From assembly GCF_051954455.1 (NCBI RefSeq), contig NZ_JBQCHS010000012.1:1-64000 (forward strand): a stretch of 64,000 bases of DNA. The letters are read 5' to 3'. This DNA is from Pseudolysinimonas sp051954455. Lineage in GTDB: Bacteria; Actinomycetota; Actinomycetes; Actinomycetales; Microbacteriaceae. The notes under the pieces are model-generated. The model was not told where the DNA came from. It ran no database searches and saw only the letters and a program-made list of their open reading frames with translations. Below are positions 50,514 to 61,047 of this stretch, in pieces (position 1 is the stretch's first letter; the number at the start of each line of letters is the position of its first letter). The position numbers were made by a program, and so were the translations under genes.

Positions 50514-51749
50514 ATGAGGATCCGCGTGCTGCCCCGCGAGGTGGCCGGCGGCATCATCACCGGCACCGTGGCCATGATGGGCTGGGCGATCGGCGCGGCC
50601 ACGATCGTGCTGACCGTGCCGATGCTCGTCGAGACGATGGTGCGTCGCGGGCGCGCGGACGACCTCCCGATCCCGCTCCTCATGCTCGCGATCGTGTTGG
50701 CGGGGATCGTCGTGGTCGCGCGGGTGCGCCGGCGATGGACCGTGATCGCCTACCTCGCCGTGGCGGGGACGGCGAGCGTCGTCTACGAGCTGACGCTGTT
50801 GCGCGGCGACCCCGGCCTCCTCCACCAGGCTCTCTTCGTGCTGAACCGGCCCACGCTCGCGCTGGTCGCGGTGGGGATCGCGACGACGTCCGCCTGGACG
50901 GGGATGCTCTGGATCGTCCTCGGGTACGCGGTCGCGAACGCCGTCCCGCTCGTCGTCGCCGTGCTCGGCGGCGTGCCCGTCACCCCGGGCCTCGGGCCGA
51001 CGATGGTGCTCGTGGTCGCCCTCGCGGGGTACGCGACCTTCGGCGCACTTCAGGCGCGGCAGCGCCGCCGCCTGCCGAACTTCGACGAGCTGGAGCGGGA
51101 GACCCGCCGCCTGGCTCTCGGCGACGACCTGGCGCGGCGCACGACGGCGATCGTGCACGACACGGTGCTCAACGACCTGGCGATCGTCATGAATGCGCCG
51201 GATCGGCTGGACGACCGTGCGCGCCAGCGGCTCCGCGACGATCTCACCACCCTCCGCAGCGGTGACTGGCTCTCGACGACGGCCGACCTCCCGTCGGTCG
51301 ACGACCAGGACGCGGGTCTCCGCAACGAGCTCATGGTGCTCGTGAGCGAGTTCCAGTGGCGGGGTCTGACCGTCCACGTGACGGGCGCGACGATGGGGGT
51401 CTACCGGTTCCGATCCGGCGTCGCGGATTCCGTGCTCGCCGGCATCCGGGCGTGCTTCGAGAACGTGCTACGGCACTCGGGGGCGACGGTCGCCGAGCTG
51501 GAGCTGGTGGAGGGCGCCGACGCGCTGACCGTCATGGTGACGGATCAGGGCCGGGGCTTCGACCCCGAGAGCGTGCCCGCCGATCGGCTCGGCCTGCGGA
51601 TGTCGGTGCAGCACCGGCTCGCCGCCGTCGGCGGCAGCGCCCAGGTGTGGTCGTCGCCGGGGGAGGGGACCTCGGTGCTCATGACGGTCCCCGTCCAGGC
51701 GGTCGTGTCGCCGCAGCCCGAGTCGCCGCACCGGCGGGAGGCGCGATGA
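50514..51749 (+). CDS. Sensor histidine kinase (NarL-system type), orphan
   Basis: A 411-residue kinase with about five N-terminal membrane segments and no large sensing domain. The phospho-acceptor region is likely RTTAIVHDTVLNDLAIVMNA near residue 220. The ATPase domain has the N-box ACFENVLRHSGATVAELEL, G1 VTDQGRGFDPE and G2 GLRMSVQHRLAAVGG. No response regulator gene lies nearby, so its partner is elsewhere. GGAGGCGG precedes the ATG. The stop overlaps the next gene by ATGA. Confidence 0.8.
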   Translation: MRIRVLPREVAGGIITGTVAMMGWAIGAATIVLTVPMLVETMVRRGRADDLPIPLLMLAIVLAGIVVVARVRRRWTVIAYLAVAGTASVVYELTLLRGDPGLLHQALFVLNRPTLALVAVGIATTSAWTGMLWIVLGYAVANAVPLVVAVLGGVPVTPGLGPTMVLVVALAGYATFGALQARQRRRLPNFDELERETRRLALGDDLARRTTAIVHDTVLNDLAIVMNAPDRLDDRARQRLRDDLTTLRSGDWLSTTADLPSVDDQDAGLRNELMVLVSEFQWRGLTVHVTGATMGVYRFRSGVADSVLAGIRACFENVLRHSGATVAELELVEGADALTVMVTDQGRGFDPESVPADRLGLRMSVQHRLAAVGGSAQVWSSPGEGTSVLMTVPVQAVVSPQPESPHRREAR

Positions 51750-52879
51750 CCCTCCTCGGCCGCCGGCCGAGCGAGCTCTCGGCGCAGCAGGTCGATCCGC
51801 TCAGCTGGGTCACCGGCCCGTTCGTGCCGCTGGTGTTCGCGCTGCTGATCCTGCTGCACGGGCTCACCGTGGCCGTCGTCACCCTCCCGGACGTCCGTCA
51901 TCCGTTCGCGCAGTTCGGGGCGGTCGCCCTGTGCGCCGGCGCGTGCCTGGTCATCCACGCGGCGACCCGCCCGATGCGCCCGCCGCTCGGCTGGGGCGCC
52001 GCGATCGTCGTGCTGCTCCTCGGCGGCGCCGGTCTCGTCCTCTCGGCGATCGGCTACATCGGCGCGCGCTTCACGATCGAGCAGTGGTGGGCCCCGATCG
52101 CGTTCGCCCTCGTCATCGCCTCGCTCTCGCCCTACCTGCCCCTGCGCCGGATCCTGGGGCTCGGATTCGCCGCGATCGCGGTGAGCACGCCGTTCGCCTA
52201 TCTGGCCGTCGCGCCCCAGGTGCCGTTCTGGGGACCGATCTCGATCGTGACGATCGTGGTCGGGGTGCCCGTGCTCGGCGTGCTGGCGGCCGCCGTGTTC
52301 TCCACGACCGTGGTGCGGCGGATGCTGCCGATGCTCGAACACCGCTCGCAGGTGCTCGTCTCGCTCGACGCGGCACGCAGCGAGGACGCCGAGGCCGAGG
52401 AGCGCCGGCGGCTCGCGGAGCTCACCGCCCGCGCCGTCCCGTTCCTCGAGGAGGTCGCCCGCGCGGGTCGGGTGACGTCACGGGACCGGGTGCTCGCCGG
52501 CCAGATCGCGCGGCAGCTGCGCGACGATCTGGTGGCCCGCTCCACCCTCAGCTGGCTCGACACCCTGGCCGCGACCGATCGCGTCGTGGTCGTGGACCCG
52601 GAGCGACGCGCCGATCGGATGCGGGTCTCCCAGCGCACCGCGCTCCGCGCGCTGCTCACCGCGGTGCTCGAGACACCCGGTGCCGACACGGGCTCGGTGC
52701 TCGTCGAGCTCCGCGGCCAGCCCGACGGCTCGACGGCGGTGGCACTCAGCCTCGACATCGACCTGCCCGAGGGGCGGCGCATCATGCATCTGTCGCCCTA
52801 CTACCTGACGCTCCGCACGGCGGTCAGCGACCTGCGCTGGGACGACGGGAAGCTGCGGTTCGAGCTCCCCGCCGAGTGA
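51746..52879 (+). CDS. Membrane protein resembling a degenerate histidine kinase
   Basis: A 377-residue protein with about six membrane segments (residues 26-195). A helical cytoplasmic stretch follows (RRRLAELTARAVPFLEEVAR, then IARQLRDDLVARSTLSW). It ends in a C-terminal alpha/beta part (TALRALLTAVLETPGADTGSVLVEL) that looks like an ATPase fold without N, G1 or G2 motifs. No phospho-acceptor His is visible. It is coupled to the kinase upstream. I infer a signalling partner or pseudokinase; the family is not recognised by name. Confidence 0.65.
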   Translation: MTLLGRRPSELSAQQVDPLSWVTGPFVPLVFALLILLHGLTVAVVTLPDVRHPFAQFGAVALCAGACLVIHAATRPMRPPLGWGAAIVVLLLGGAGLVLSAIGYIGARFTIEQWWAPIAFALVIASLSPYLPLRRILGLGFAAIAVSTPFAYLAVAPQVPFWGPISIVTIVVGVPVLGVLAAAVFSTTVVRRMLPMLEHRSQVLVSLDAARSEDAEAEERRRLAELTARAVPFLEEVARAGRVTSRDRVLAGQIARQLRDDLVARSTLSWLDTLAATDRVVVVDPERRADRMRVSQRTALRALLTAVLETPGADTGSVLVELRGQPDGSTAVALSLDIDLPEGRRIMHLSPYYLTLRTAVSDLRWDDGKLRFELPAE

Positions 52880-52892
52880 CGCGGAGCGGGCG

Positions 52893-53927
<1,035 letters not shown>

Positions 53928-53962
53928 GGGGGCTCCTTCGTCGGCGGAGGGGAACGCTCGCG

Positions 53963-53987
53963 AGTCTATCGACGCCCGCCCTAGGCT
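53963..53987. promoter_or_regulatory. Divergent -10 boxes of fbaA and glpX
   Basis: Minus strand TAGACT (53968-53963) would start fbaA RNA about 30 bases before its ATG. Plus strand TAGGCT (53982-53987) would leave a glpX leader of about 55 bases. Both genes have Shine-Dalgarno sites, unlike the leaderless genes. Confidence 0.4.
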
Positions 53988-54051
53988 GGTCCCGCGCGCA
54001 CCGCCACCGCCGCACGCCTCCCGCTCACCGACGATCGACAGGATGCCGACC

Positions 54052-55035
54052 ATGGCGGACCCCGCCTCCCACTATCAGAACCCCGATCGCAACCTCGCCC
54101 TCGAGCTGGTGCGGGCGACCGAGGCGGCCGCGATCCGCGCGGTCCCGTTCATCGGCCGCGGCGATAAGAACGGGGCCGACGGCGCGGCCGTGAATGCGAT
54201 GCGGACGTTCCTCGCGACGGTCGACTTCGCGGGCGTCATCGTCATCGGCGAGGGGGAGAAGGACCGCGCCCCCATGCTGTTCAACGGCGAGCAGGTGGGC
54301 ACGGGCAACGGCCCGGCGACCGACATCGCGGTCGACCCGATCGACGGGACCTCGCTCACGGCGGCCGGACGGCAGAACGCGATCTCGATGATCGCGGCGG
54401 CCGACCGGGGGTCGATGCTCGATGCGCACTCCGTGTTCTACATGGAGAAGATCGTCACGGGACCGGAGGGCGTCGGCGTCGTCGACATCCGTCGTCCGGT
54501 CGGCGAGAACATCCGCGCGCTCGCGAAGGCGAAGGGCAAGGACGTGGGGGAGATGCTCATCGGCGTGCTCGACCGCCCGCGGCACGAGCAGCTCATCGCC
54601 GACATCCGCGCGGCGGGAGCCGGCACCCGGCTGCTGCTCGACGGTGACGTCGCCGGTGGGATCAACGCCGCGAGCTACGAGGGCCGGCTCGACATGTGCG
54701 TCGGGATCGGGGGCAGCCCGGAGGGTGTCGCGACCGCGTGCGCGATCAAGGCGCTCGGGGGTCTGATCCAGACCCGCCTCGCGCCGAAGACCGACGAGGA
54801 GCGGCAGAAGGGCCTCGACGCCGGACTGAAGTTCGACCACGTCTACGAGGCCGACGAGCTCGTCACGAGCGACAACACCTTCTTCGTCGCGACGGGTGTG
54901 ACCGACGGGATGCTCGTCCGCGGCGTGCAGCGCAAGGGGCCGGTGATCCGCACGGAGAGCATCGTGCTGCGGTCGCGGTCCGGAACGATCCGGCGCATCA
55001 CGGCCGATCATCTCGTCTCGAAGTGGCTCGACTGA
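54052..55035 (+). CDS. glpX: Class II fructose-1,6-bisphosphatase
   Basis: A 327-residue GlpX-type phosphatase of gluconeogenesis. Metal-binding and active-site motifs are VIVIGEGEKDRAPML, AVDPIDGTSLTAAGRQNAI and LDGDVAGGINAA. VGIGGSPEGVATACAIKALGG is highly conserved. I start at ATG 54052 because AGGA lies 8 bases upstream; ATG 54043 is in frame but has no ribosome site. Pairing with fbaA on the other strand places two steps of the same pathway together. Confidence 0.95.
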   Translation: MADPASHYQNPDRNLALELVRATEAAAIRAVPFIGRGDKNGADGAAVNAMRTFLATVDFAGVIVIGEGEKDRAPMLFNGEQVGTGNGPATDIAVDPIDGTSLTAAGRQNAISMIAAADRGSMLDAHSVFYMEKIVTGPEGVGVVDIRRPVGENIRALAKAKGKDVGEMLIGVLDRPRHEQLIADIRAAGAGTRLLLDGDVAGGINAASYEGRLDMCVGIGGSPEGVATACAIKALGGLIQTRLAPKTDEERQKGLDAGLKFDHVYEADELVTSDNTFFVATGVTDGMLVRGVQRKGPVIRTESIVLRSRSGTIRRITADHLVSKWLD

Positions 55036-55053
55036 CTTCTTGTGGACGACCCC

Positions 55054-55083
55054 TTGACTGAGTGAGCGCTCACTCAGTACGGT
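55054..55083 (+). promoter_or_regulatory. TetR-controlled promoter with 22-base perfect palindrome
   Basis: The -35 TTGACT (55054-55059) and -10 TACGGT (55078-55083) are 18 bases apart. A perfect palindrome of 22 bases (55057-55078, half-site ACTGAGTGAGC) fills exactly the space between them. The -10 is 7 bases before the GTG at 55091, so the message is leaderless and the repressor gene heads the operon. Confidence 0.8.
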
Positions 55084-55090
55084 GACGGGC

Positions 55091-55696
55091 GTGGCCATCC
55101 CCTCCGACTTCGTCGTCGTGCGGGTGCGCGAACGCGCTCGCCCGCTCGCGCCCGAGGACCGCCGGAACGCGATCCTCGACGCCGTCATCCCGCTCGTGCG
55201 GGAGCAGGGCCGCGACGTCTCGACCCGGCAGATGGCGGAGGCCGCGGGCGTCGCCGAGGGCACCCTCTTCCGGGCGTTCGGCGACAAGGAGAGCATCCTC
55301 GCCGCCGCGACCGAGAAGGTCGTCGATCCGGAGCCGTTCCGCGACCGGCTGCGGGGCATCGACCCCGACGACCCCACCGAGGAGAAGGTGCGTCAGGTCG
55401 TCACCCTCTTCGTCGAGCGCTTCAGCGGCGTCGTCCGGTTCGCGGTCGCGATGCGGATGCAGCCCGGGCCGCCGCCGAGCGCGGACGAGTTCCGACGGAG
55501 CACGTGGTTCACCGTGCTCGGGCAGCTCTTCCGGCCGGGGGAGCTCAGCGTCTCGACCGAGACCTTCGCCTTCTTCGTGCGGCAGCTCGCGTTCGGGTCC
55601 GCCGTCCCCGGTGCCCCGAGCGTGCCGGTCGACGACCTCGTCGCCCTCATCCTCCGGGGCGTCCTGCCCCCCACCGACCCCGAGAAGAAGGGATGA
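55091..55696 (+). CDS. TetR-family repressor of the ABC exporter operon
   Basis: A 201-residue TetR protein. The helix-turn-helix is in VSTRQMAEAAGVAEGTLFRA (about residues 46-65). The remainder is the variable ligand domain. I choose GTG 55091 over GTG 55082 because it fits the leaderless -10 at 55078-55083. The 22-base operator lies directly upstream, so autoregulation is almost certain. The stop overlaps the exporter start by ATGA. The inducer is probably a substrate of the exporter. Confidence 0.88.
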   Translation: MAIPSDFVVVRVRERARPLAPEDRRNAILDAVIPLVREQGRDVSTRQMAEAAGVAEGTLFRAFGDKESILAAATEKVVDPEPFRDRLRGIDPDDPTEEKVRQVVTLFVERFSGVVRFAVAMRMQPGPPPSADEFRRSTWFTVLGQLFRPGELSVSTETFAFFVRQLAFGSAVPGAPSVPVDDLVALILRGVLPPTDPEKKG

Positions 55697-57429
55697 CCAT
55701 GCTCCGCAAGATCCTCGTGCGGTTCCTGCGCCCGTACTGGCCGCTCCTCATCGGGGTGATCGTCTTCCAGATCGGGCAGTCGGTCGCCTCGCTGCTGCTG
55801 CCCAACATCAACGGCGACATCATCAACAACGGGGTCGCCAAGGGCGACACCGGCTACATCCTCGAGCGCGGCGCGCTCATGCTCGTCATCACGCTCGCCC
55901 AGGTGATCTGCTCGGTGATCGCCGTCTATTTCGGCGCGCGCACCGCCATGTCGCTCGGGCGCGACCTGCGCGGCGCCGTCTTCCACCGGGTGGGGCAGTT
56001 CTCGGAGCGGGAGGTCGCCCGTTTCGGCGCCCCGTCGCTGATCACCCGCACGACCAACGACGTGCAGCAGGTGCAGATGCTCGTGCTCATGACGTGCACG
56101 ATGCTCGTCTCCGCGCCGATCCTCTCGATCGGCGGGATCATCGCGGCCCTCAACGAGGATGTGACGCTCTCCTGGATCATCGTCGTCGCGGTCCCGGTGC
56201 TGCTCATCGGCGTCGGGCTGATCATCTCGCGGATGGTGCCCCAGTTCCGAAAGATGCAGACCCGCATCGACGGGGTCAACCGCGTCCTCCGCGAGCAGCT
56301 CACCGGCATCCGCGTCGTGCGCGCGTTCGTGCGGGAGCCGGTCGAGATCGACCGGTTCGACGAGGCGAACGCGGCCGTCACCGACACGGCGATGCGCGCC
56401 GGCCGGCTGTTCGCGCTCATGTTCCCGTTCGTGATGCTCGTGCTCAACGTCTCGAGCGTCGCCGTGCTGTGGTTCGGCGCGATGCGGGTCGACGGCGGCG
56501 ACCTGCAGGTCGGATCGCTCACCGCGTTCCTGCTGTACCTCGCGCAGATCCTCATGGCCGTCATGATGGCGACCTTCATGGCCGTGATCCTGCCGCGCGC
56601 GGCGGTCTCCGCCGACCGCATCGGCGAGGTGCTCGAGACCGAGCCGTCCGTCCACGAGCCGACCGCGCCGGTGACGGCCGTCACGCGGCGGGGCGAGGTG
56701 GAGCTGCGCGCCGCCACCTTCTCCTACCCCGGAGCCGACCAGCCGGTGCTGCGCGACGTGTCGTTCACGGCGAGCCCCGGCACCGTCACCGCGATCACCG
56801 GATCCACCGGATCCGGCAAGACGACGCTCGTGAGCCTCCTCCCGCGTCTGTTCGACGCGACCGGAGGTCGGGTGCTCGTCGACGGCGTCGACGTGCGGGA
56901 GCTCGACCAGGACGTGCTCTGGTCGAAGATCGGCCTCATCCCGCAGCGCGCGTACCTCTTCTCGGGCACGGTGGCCTCCAACCTCCGCTACGGCGATCCC
57001 GACGCGACCGACGAGGAGCTCTGGGCAGCGCTCGAGATCGCCCAGGCCGCCGACTTCGTGCGGGCGATGCCCGAGCAGCTGGAGGCCCCCATCGCGCAGG
57101 GCGGCACCAACGTCTCCGGCGGGCAGCGGCAGCGGCTCGCCATCGCCCGCGCGCTCGTCAAACGGCCCGAGATCTACGTCTTCGACGACTCGTTCTCGGC
57201 GCTCGACACCGCGACCGACGCGCGGCTGCGCCAGGCGCTCGACCGCGAGGTGGCCGACGCCACGCGCATCGTCGTCGCGCAGCGCGTGTCGACGATCATC
57301 GAGGCCGACCAGGTCATCGTCCTGGAGGACGGCGCGGTCGTGGGCGTCGGGACCCATCAGGAACTCCTGCACTCCTGCCGGGAGTACGCCGAGATCGTGG
57401 AGAGCCAGCTGAGCGAGGAGGCCGCCTGA
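55693..57429 (+). CDS. Heterodimeric ABC exporter, subunit with degenerate Walker B
   Basis: A 578-residue half-transporter with six membrane segments (about 15-310) and a nucleotide-binding domain. Walker A GSTGSGKTT and the signature VSGGQRQR are normal. Walker B reads IYVFDDSFSALD, with Asp where the catalytic Glu should be, and the switch His is Gln in VVAQRVSTI. These are the marks of the degenerate site in heterodimeric exporters such as TM287/288. It pairs with the next gene, which starts inside its stop codon (TGATG). Confidence 0.92.
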   Translation: MTMLRKILVRFLRPYWPLLIGVIVFQIGQSVASLLLPNINGDIINNGVAKGDTGYILERGALMLVITLAQVICSVIAVYFGARTAMSLGRDLRGAVFHRVGQFSEREVARFGAPSLITRTTNDVQQVQMLVLMTCTMLVSAPILSIGGIIAALNEDVTLSWIIVVAVPVLLIGVGLIISRMVPQFRKMQTRIDGVNRVLREQLTGIRVVRAFVREPVEIDRFDEANAAVTDTAMRAGRLFALMFPFVMLVLNVSSVAVLWFGAMRVDGGDLQVGSLTAFLLYLAQILMAVMMATFMAVILPRAAVSADRIGEVLETEPSVHEPTAPVTAVTRRGEVELRAATFSYPGADQPVLRDVSFTASPGTVTAITGSTGSGKTTLVSLLPRLFDATGGRVLVDGVDVRELDQDVLWSKIGLIPQRAYLFSGTVASNLRYGDPDATDEELWAALEIAQAADFVRAMPEQLEAPIAQGGTNVSGGQRQRLAIARALVKRPEIYVFDDSFSALDTATDARLRQALDREVADATRIVVAQRVSTIIEADQVIVLEDGAVVGVGTHQELLHSCREYAEIVESQLSEEAA

Positions 57430-59564
57430 TGTCGGACCGCACCCCCCGGGAGCCGCAGCAGGCGACCTCCCCGACCCCCGCCCGAGCCCAGGGCTTCCAG
57501 GCCACCACGCGGCGGCCCCCGCAGGGCGGCGGCCCCTTCGGCATGCAGGGCGGCGGCGAGAAGGCGAAGACCTTCTGGCCGTCGGCGCGCCGCCTCGTCG
57601 GGCGTCTCCGCCCCGAGGCCGGCGCCATGACGCTCGTCATCCTGCTCGGCGTCGTCAGCGTCGTGTTCAGCGTGCTCGGGCCGAAGATCCTCGGCAACGC
57701 GACGAACCTCATCTTCGAGGGCTTCTTCTCGAAGCAGTTCCCGGCCGGCACCACGAAGGCTGAGATCATCCGGCGGCTCCAGGCGAACCACCAGGACCAG
57801 CTCGCCGGCGTCGTCAGCACGCTCGACCTGCACCCCGGGCAGGGCATCGACTTCGCCGCGCTCGAGCTGACGCTCGGCATCGTGCTCATCTTCTACGTCG
57901 CGTCCAGCGTCTTCAGCTGGCTGCAGGGGTACCTGCTCAACGCGGTCACACAGCGCACCGTCTACCGGCTGCGGCGCGACGTCGAGAGCAAGATCCACCG
58001 ACTCCCGCTGACCTACTTCGACCGGACCCCGCGCGGTGAGCTGCTCAGCCGCGTCACGAACGACATCGACAACATCTCCCAGTCGCTGCAGCAGACCGTC
58101 AGCCAGATGGTCGTCTCGGTGCTGACGGTGCTCGGCGTGCTCGTCATGATGTTCTCGATCTCGTGGGTGCTCGCGCTCATCGCGCTCGTGACCGTGCCGC
58201 TTACGGTGGCGCTGACCGCCGTCATCGGCAAGCGCGCGCAGAAGCGGTTCGTCGCCCAGTGGGCGGCCACCGGCCAGCTCAACGCGCAGATCGAGGAGGG
58301 CTACACGGGCCACGCGCTCGTCAAGGTGTTCGGCCGGCATCGGGAGGTCGAGGCGGCCTTCGAGAAGAAGAATCAGGAGCTCTACGCGGCGAGCTTCGGC
58401 GGCCAGTTCGTGAGCGGCCTGATCATGCCGGCGACGATGTTCATCGGCAACCTGATCTACGTCGCGATCGCCGTGGTCGGCGGGCTCATGATCGCGAGCG
58501 GTGGGATCCGCATCGGCGACGTGCAGGCGTTCATCCAGTACGCCCGTCAGTTCACGCAGCCGCTCGCGCAGCTGAGCTCGATGGCCAACCTGCTGCAGTC
58601 GGGAGTCGCGAGCGCCGAGCGGGTGTTCGAGCTCCTCGACGCCGACGAGCAGCTGCCGGACCCGGCTGCCGACGACGTCGAGTCGCCCGCCGGCCGCACC
58701 GGACGCCTCGCGTTCGAGAACGTGTCGTTCCGCTACGAGTCGGACAAGCCGCTCATCGACGACCTGTCGCTCGTCGCGGCTCCCGGCTCGACGATCGCGG
58801 TCGTCGGCCCGACCGGCGCCGGCAAGACGACGCTCGTCAACCTCATCATGCGGTTCTACGAGGTCGACGCCGGCCGGATCACGGTCGACGGCATCGACAC
58901 CCGCCGGATGACGCGGGCCGACCTGCGCTGTCGCACCGGCATGGTGCTGCAGGACACCTGGCTCTTCCAGGGCACGATCCGCGACAACATCGCCTACGGC
59001 AAGCCGGGGGCGACGGAGGAGGAGATCCTCGCCGCCGCCGAGGCCGCGTACGTCGATCGCTTCGTGCACTCCCTTCCCGACGGCTACGACACGGTGCTCG
59101 ACGACGAGGGCGGCAACGTCTCCGCCGGCGAGAAGCAGCTCATCACGATCGCGCGCGCGTTCATCGCCGCGCCGAGCGTGCTCATCCTCGACGAGGCCAC
59201 GAGCTCCGTCGACACCCGCACGGAGCTCCTCGTGCAGCGCGCGATGGGCGAGCTGCGCAAGGACCGCACCTCGTTCGTCATCGCGCACCGTCTCTCGACG
59301 ATCCGGGACGCCGACCTCATCCTGGTCATGGAGTCCGGCTCGATCGTCGAGCAGGGCACCCACGACGAGCTGCTCGCGGCGGGCGGCGCCTACGCCCGGC
59401 TGTACCAGGCGCAGTTCGCAGCCCCGGTCGACGCGGAGTCGCAGGAGGCGTCGGCGGGTGTCGCACCGCAGCCGGCCCTGGTCGGCGCGCCGCCGACGGT
59501 CGGCCAGATCGTCCGCGAGGAGCTCGCCGAGGCGGCCGAGGACGGTGACCTCGAGGCGCCTTAG
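57429..59564 (+). CDS. Heterodimeric ABC exporter, subunit with canonical Walker B
   Basis: A 711-residue half-transporter. A Gly/Pro-rich cytoplasmic start of about 50 residues leads to six membrane segments. An extracellular insert of about 50 residues (about 95-145) lies after the first. The ATPase domain has Walker A GPTGAGKTT, a degenerate signature VSAGEKQ instead of SGGQ, Walker B LILDEATSSVD and the switch VIAHRLSTI. It complements the upstream subunit, so one ATP site is active and one is not. A 45-residue tail follows. It likely exports drugs or lipids. Confidence 0.92.
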   Translation: MSDRTPREPQQATSPTPARAQGFQATTRRPPQGGGPFGMQGGGEKAKTFWPSARRLVGRLRPEAGAMTLVILLGVVSVVFSVLGPKILGNATNLIFEGFFSKQFPAGTTKAEIIRRLQANHQDQLAGVVSTLDLHPGQGIDFAALELTLGIVLIFYVASSVFSWLQGYLLNAVTQRTVYRLRRDVESKIHRLPLTYFDRTPRGELLSRVTNDIDNISQSLQQTVSQMVVSVLTVLGVLVMMFSISWVLALIALVTVPLTVALTAVIGKRAQKRFVAQWAATGQLNAQIEEGYTGHALVKVFGRHREVEAAFEKKNQELYAASFGGQFVSGLIMPATMFIGNLIYVAIAVVGGLMIASGGIRIGDVQAFIQYARQFTQPLAQLSSMANLLQSGVASAERVFELLDADEQLPDPAADDVESPAGRTGRLAFENVSFRYESDKPLIDDLSLVAAPGSTIAVVGPTGAGKTTLVNLIMRFYEVDAGRITVDGIDTRRMTRADLRCRTGMVLQDTWLFQGTIRDNIAYGKPGATEEEILAAAEAAYVDRFVHSLPDGYDTVLDDEGGNVSAGEKQLITIARAFIAAPSVLILDEATSSVDTRTELLVQRAMGELRKDRTSFVIAHRLSTIRDADLILVMESGSIVEQGTHDELLAAGGAYARLYQAQFAAPVDAESQEASAGVAPQPALVGAPPTVGQIVREELAEAAEDGDLEAP

Positions 59565-60988
59565 CCGACCGCGTCCGCCGCGTCGTCGTCCGCCTCGACG
59601 TCGAGCAGGGCCGGCGTGGCGAGATCGCGGTCGATCTCCGGACGCCCGACTCCGGCGAGCGTGTCGACCGAGCCGAGCTCCTCGAGGAGGTTCTCGGCGG
59701 TCGGCGCGCTCGGCAGCGCGTCGAGCGACTCGACATCGCGGAGCTTCCGGCTGAGGGCGCGGGTGCGCGTGCCCGCCTCGTCGACCGTGTTCTGCGCCGT
59801 GGCCAGCTGCTTCTTCAGCTTCTCCCACACGAGGCCGTACTTCTCGAACTCGGACTTGGCCGCGCCGAGCACCTTCCAGACCTCCGAGCTGCGCTGCTCG
59901 ATGGCGAGGGTGCGGAAGCCCATCTGCAGCGCGTTGAGCAGCGACATGAGAGTGGTCGGCCCCGTCACCATCACGTGCAGATCCCGCTGGATCCGCCCCG
60001 CCAGCCCGGGGCGGCGCATGACCTCGGCGAACAGCCCCTCCGTCGGCAGGTACAGGATCGCGAAGTCCGTGGTGTGCGGGGCGGCGATGTACTTGGCGGC
60101 GATGGTCTTCGCCTGCTCCAGGACGGCGCGCTCGAGCGCCCTGCCGGCGTCGTCGATGGCGACCTTGTCGCCCGCCTCCTGCGCGTCGAGAAGCCGCTCG
60201 TAGTCCTCCTGCGGGAACTTGGAGTCGATGGCGAGGTAGACCGGGTCGTCGCCGCCGGGCATCCGCACGGCGAACTCGACCCGCTCCGCCGAGCCGGGCT
60301 TGACCGCGACGTTCTCCTCGTACTGCTCGCGGGTCAGCAGGTCCTCGAGCTGGCGCGAGAGCTGGACCTCGCCCCATCCGCCGCGGTTCTTCACGTTGGT
60401 CAGGACGCGCTTCAGCCCGCCGACGTCCGAGGCGAGCAGCTGCATCTCGCCGAGGCCGCGCTGCACGAGCTCGAGCCGCTCGCTCACCAGGGTGAACGAC
60501 TCGCCGAGCCGCTTCTCGAGCGTCCCCTGCAGCTTCTCGTCGACGGTCTCACGCATCTTCTCGAGCTTCGCCTCGTTGCCCTGGCGCAGCTTGTCGAGCT
60601 CGTCGCGCAGGGTCGTCTGCAACTCCGCCTGCTTGTCGGCGTTGGCCTTCGTGAGCGCCTGGATCCGCTCCGCGTTCTCGGCGAGCGAGGTCGTCAGCGT
60701 GGTCTGCAGCTTTTCGCCGACCGACTCCCGCACCTGGTCGAGCTGCTGCTGGTTCTCGATCCGCAGGCGCGTCAGGGCGTCCGTGAGCTCGCCGCGCTGA
60801 CGGGTGAGGTCGTCGCGCAGCTCCGATGCGCTCCGACGCAGCTCGTCGCGCACGATGGCGTCGAGTGCCGGACCCTCGGTCGTCGCCGACGACGCGGCGC
60901 GCACCCGCCCGATCAGCACCACGACGAGCGCGACGAGGACGAGCGTCAGCACCAGGTTGACGATCACGAGAACGGCAGCGGCATCCAC
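59561..60988 (-). CDS. rmuC: DNA recombination protein RmuC
   Basis: A 475-residue protein with one N-terminal membrane segment (AAVLVIVNLVLTLVLVALVV, about 4-23), a long coiled coil (about 40-200) and the RmuC nuclease-like domain. The domain contains NVKNRGGWGEVQLSRQLEDL, YLAIDSKFPQEDYERLL and FAILYLPTEGLFAEVM. RmuC limits DNA inversions at short repeats. The last 45 residues are an acidic tail. GTG 60988 has a weak GACACT box 6 bases upstream. Its TAA interlocks with the exporter stop. Confidence 0.92.
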   Translation of the reverse strand: MDAAAVLVIVNLVLTLVLVALVVVLIGRVRAASSATTEGPALDAIVRDELRRSASELRDDLTRQRGELTDALTRLRIENQQQLDQVRESVGEKLQTTLTTSLAENAERIQALTKANADKQAELQTTLRDELDKLRQGNEAKLEKMRETVDEKLQGTLEKRLGESFTLVSERLELVQRGLGEMQLLASDVGGLKRVLTNVKNRGGWGEVQLSRQLEDLLTREQYEENVAVKPGSAERVEFAVRMPGGDDPVYLAIDSKFPQEDYERLLDAQEAGDKVAIDDAGRALERAVLEQAKTIAAKYIAAPHTTDFAILYLPTEGLFAEVMRRPGLAGRIQRDLHVMVTGPTTLMSLLNALQMGFRTLAIEQRSSEVWKVLGAAKSEFEKYGLVWEKLKKQLATAQNTVDEAGTRTRALSRKLRDVESLDALPSAPTAENLLEELGSVDTLAGVGRPEIDRDLATPALLDVEADDDAADAVG

Positions 60989-61047
60989 GCGACGAGTGTC
61001 GCAAGCGCGGCCGACATCCGTGGGGTGCCGCGCGCTGCGGACCTCGA

